This document shows positions 63,219-64,000 of a stretch of 64,000 nucleotides of DNA, in pieces. The translations under genes were made by a program, and so were the position numbers. The notes under the pieces were generated by a model. That model ran no database searches and was not told the DNA's origin. It worked only from the letters and a program-made list of their open reading frames with translations. How positions within the stretch are numbered: the first letter of the stretch is position 1; each line of letters begins with the position of its first letter. Origin of the DNA: JACCYI01 sp963828075. GTDB lineage: Bacteria > Actinomycetota > Thermoleophilia > Solirubrobacterales > Solirubrobacteraceae. The DNA lies in NCBI GenBank assembly GCA_963828075.1, contig CAWHDH010000007.1, forward strand, positions 124,001-188,000, given 5' to 3'.

Positions 63219-64000
63219 TCAGGAGGGCGCGAGCGCCCGCTCCAGCAGCCGCCCCGCCGCGAGCACCGCGGCGTCGTCGCCCGGACGCCCGACGAGCTGG
63301 ACCGACGCCGGAAGGCCGTCCTCCGCCACGCCGCAGGGCACCGCCAGCGCCGGCGCCCCGATCAGGTTCCACGGGTAGGTGAACTGCAGGATCCGCTCGC
63401 GGATCGGCGGCTCGCCGAGCGCCGCCGGCGGGGCGACCATCGCCAGCGTCGGCGTGAGCACGAGATCCACCTCGGCCATCAGGCCGGCGAGCTGCTCGCG
63501 GTAGAGCTCGCGCTCTCGCTCCGCCGCGGCGACCTCCGCGTCGCTGAAGCGCATCGCCCGCTCGACCTTGCGCGCGACGTTGTCGCTGTAGCGGTCGCGG
63601 TGCTCGCGCCACAGGTCGCGGTGCACGTCGGCCGCCTCCCGTCCGAACATCGCGCCGGGGCGCGCGGGCGGGAGCTCGAGCGGCCGGGCGTGCGCGAACC
63701 GCGCCGCTGCTCGTTCAACGCGCGCGCGCACGCGAGGATCGGCGAGCCCCGTCCACGCCACCCCGACGCGCAGGTCGTCGAGCGCGCCTGATCTCGCGGG
63801 TGAGAACCCCGGGACGAGCGCCTCCATCATCCGCTCGCAGTCCTCGACGTCGCGGGCCATCGGCCCGGCATGGTCGAAGCTCGGCGCCAGCGCGAAGCAG
63901 CCGCTCAGCGGCACGAGGCCGAAGCTGGGCTTGAACCCGACGACGCCACAACAGGCGGCCGGGATCCGGATCGACCCAGCCGAATCGGTCCCGAGGGCGG
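63219..64000 (-). CDS. amidase signature family protein, partial (C-terminal 260 residues)
   Basis: Hydrolyses an amide bond with a Ser-cisSer-Lys triad. The window begins inside the amidase signature: ALGTDSAGSIRIPAACCGVV, then GFKPSFGLVP, containing the cis-Ser (SAGS) and nucleophile region (GSIRIPA). FDHAGPMARDVEDCERMMEA follows, then a long C-terminal part with VDLVLTPTLAMVAPPAALG and NLIGAPALAVPCG (typical of GatA/6-aminohexanoate hydrolase relatives) and SVQLVGRPGDDAAVLAAGRL at the end. The catalytic Lys and the N-terminus lie outside. Gly/Ser spacing suits a general amidase rather than the Glu-tRNA amidotransferase. Partner genes are not visible. Confidence 0.88.
   Translation of the reverse strand, partial: ALGTDSAGSIRIPAACCGVVGFKPSFGLVPLSGCFALAPSFDHAGPMARDVEDCERMMEALVPGFSPARSGALDDLRVGVAWTGLADPRVRARVERAAARFAHARPLELPPARPGAMFGREAADVHRDLWREHRDRYSDNVARKVERAMRFSDAEVAAAERERELYREQLAGLMAEVDLVLTPTLAMVAPPAALGEPPIRERILQFTYPWNLIGAPALAVPCGVAEDGLPASVQLVGRPGDDAAVLAAGRLLERALAPS

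Noticed and set aside
1..64000. CRISPR array or prophage
   Set aside because: No regularly spaced identical repeats of 25-40 bp with unique spacers and no capsid, terminase, portal or integrase-phage gene run were seen.

Overview
The window is a 64 kb stretch of a very GC-rich, gene-dense bacterial chromosome. Frequent GTG starts, many 1- and 4-nt gene overlaps, a SARP/AfsR regulator, an F420-type luciferase-like oxidoreductase family member and numerous Sec-secreted repeat proteins suggest an actinomycete of the Thermoleophilia/Solirubrobacterales type. That placement is inferred from style and gene content, not from a search.

1-9.97 kb is translation housekeeping, mostly on the minus strand: alaS (cut by the window edge), a tRNA 2-thiouridylase (mnmA) fused to an IscU/NifU-like domain, aspS and hisS overlapping one another, a metallo-beta-lactamase-fold hydrolase, a small membrane protein and a formiminotransferase. 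10-18.6 kb holds a secreted Cys-paired repeat protein, an ABC-F ATPase, and a minus-strand membrane cluster (NfeD-like, flotillin, M29 aminopeptidase, Tim44-like protein whose glycine-rich N-terminus is frame-shifted) divergent from a manganese catalase. 18.6-20.2 kb has two methyltransferases around a CAT-anticodon tRNA with a clear terminator.

20.2-22.1 kb is a gene graveyard: truncated ISNCY-like and IS110 transposases lie next to broken alpha/beta-hydrolase, M29/NicX-like and LysR pieces, possibly the remains of a pyridine/nicotinate cluster. 22.2-26.8 kb is a surface module: a TasA-like protein with an inserted LamG lectin domain, a 46-residue secreted microprotein, a sugar/sorbosone dehydrogenase with a lectin-like tail behind a textbook promoter plus LacI-type operator, and another LamG protein. 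A Fic protein follows that has no standard start codon ahead of its inhibitory motif.

28.1-38.2 kb is the metabolic core. kynU-kynA (tryptophan to anthranilate) is transcribed away from an eight-gene operon in which every junction overlaps. That operon encodes an LLM oxidoreductase, 2-aminobenzoyl-CoA monooxygenase/reductase, a creatininase-family hydrolase, a benzoate-type CoA ligase, an SDR, an enoyl-CoA hydratase, RidA and an acyl-CoA dehydrogenase. Together these look like a complete tryptophan-to-central-metabolism route through 2-aminobenzoyl-CoA. The creatininase-family protein may stand in for the missing formylkynurenine formamidase, and RidA may be the deaminating step.

38.2-47.6 kb has a GAF-GGDEF protein, a glutamate-cysteine ligase family protein, a 1485-residue secreted beta-propeller protein and two membrane proteins. 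47.6-49.7 kb is a second degraded zone (LuxR fragment, IS3-type transposase remnant, four-arm inverted repeat, truncated secreted protein). 49.7-58.2 kb carries secreted proteins, a flavin monooxygenase, an MMPL transporter and a SARP/AfsR-type regulator that is split by a frameshift. Near-identical triple 11-bp-spaced repeats occur before the MMPL operon and before the membrane gene pair at 46.25 kb, which suggests a small local SARP regulon. 58.2-64 kb holds an EamA transporter, a quinone-oxidoreductase-like enzyme, an acyl-CoA dehydrogenase, a GT-C membrane protein, a hypothetical protein and an amidase cut by the window end.
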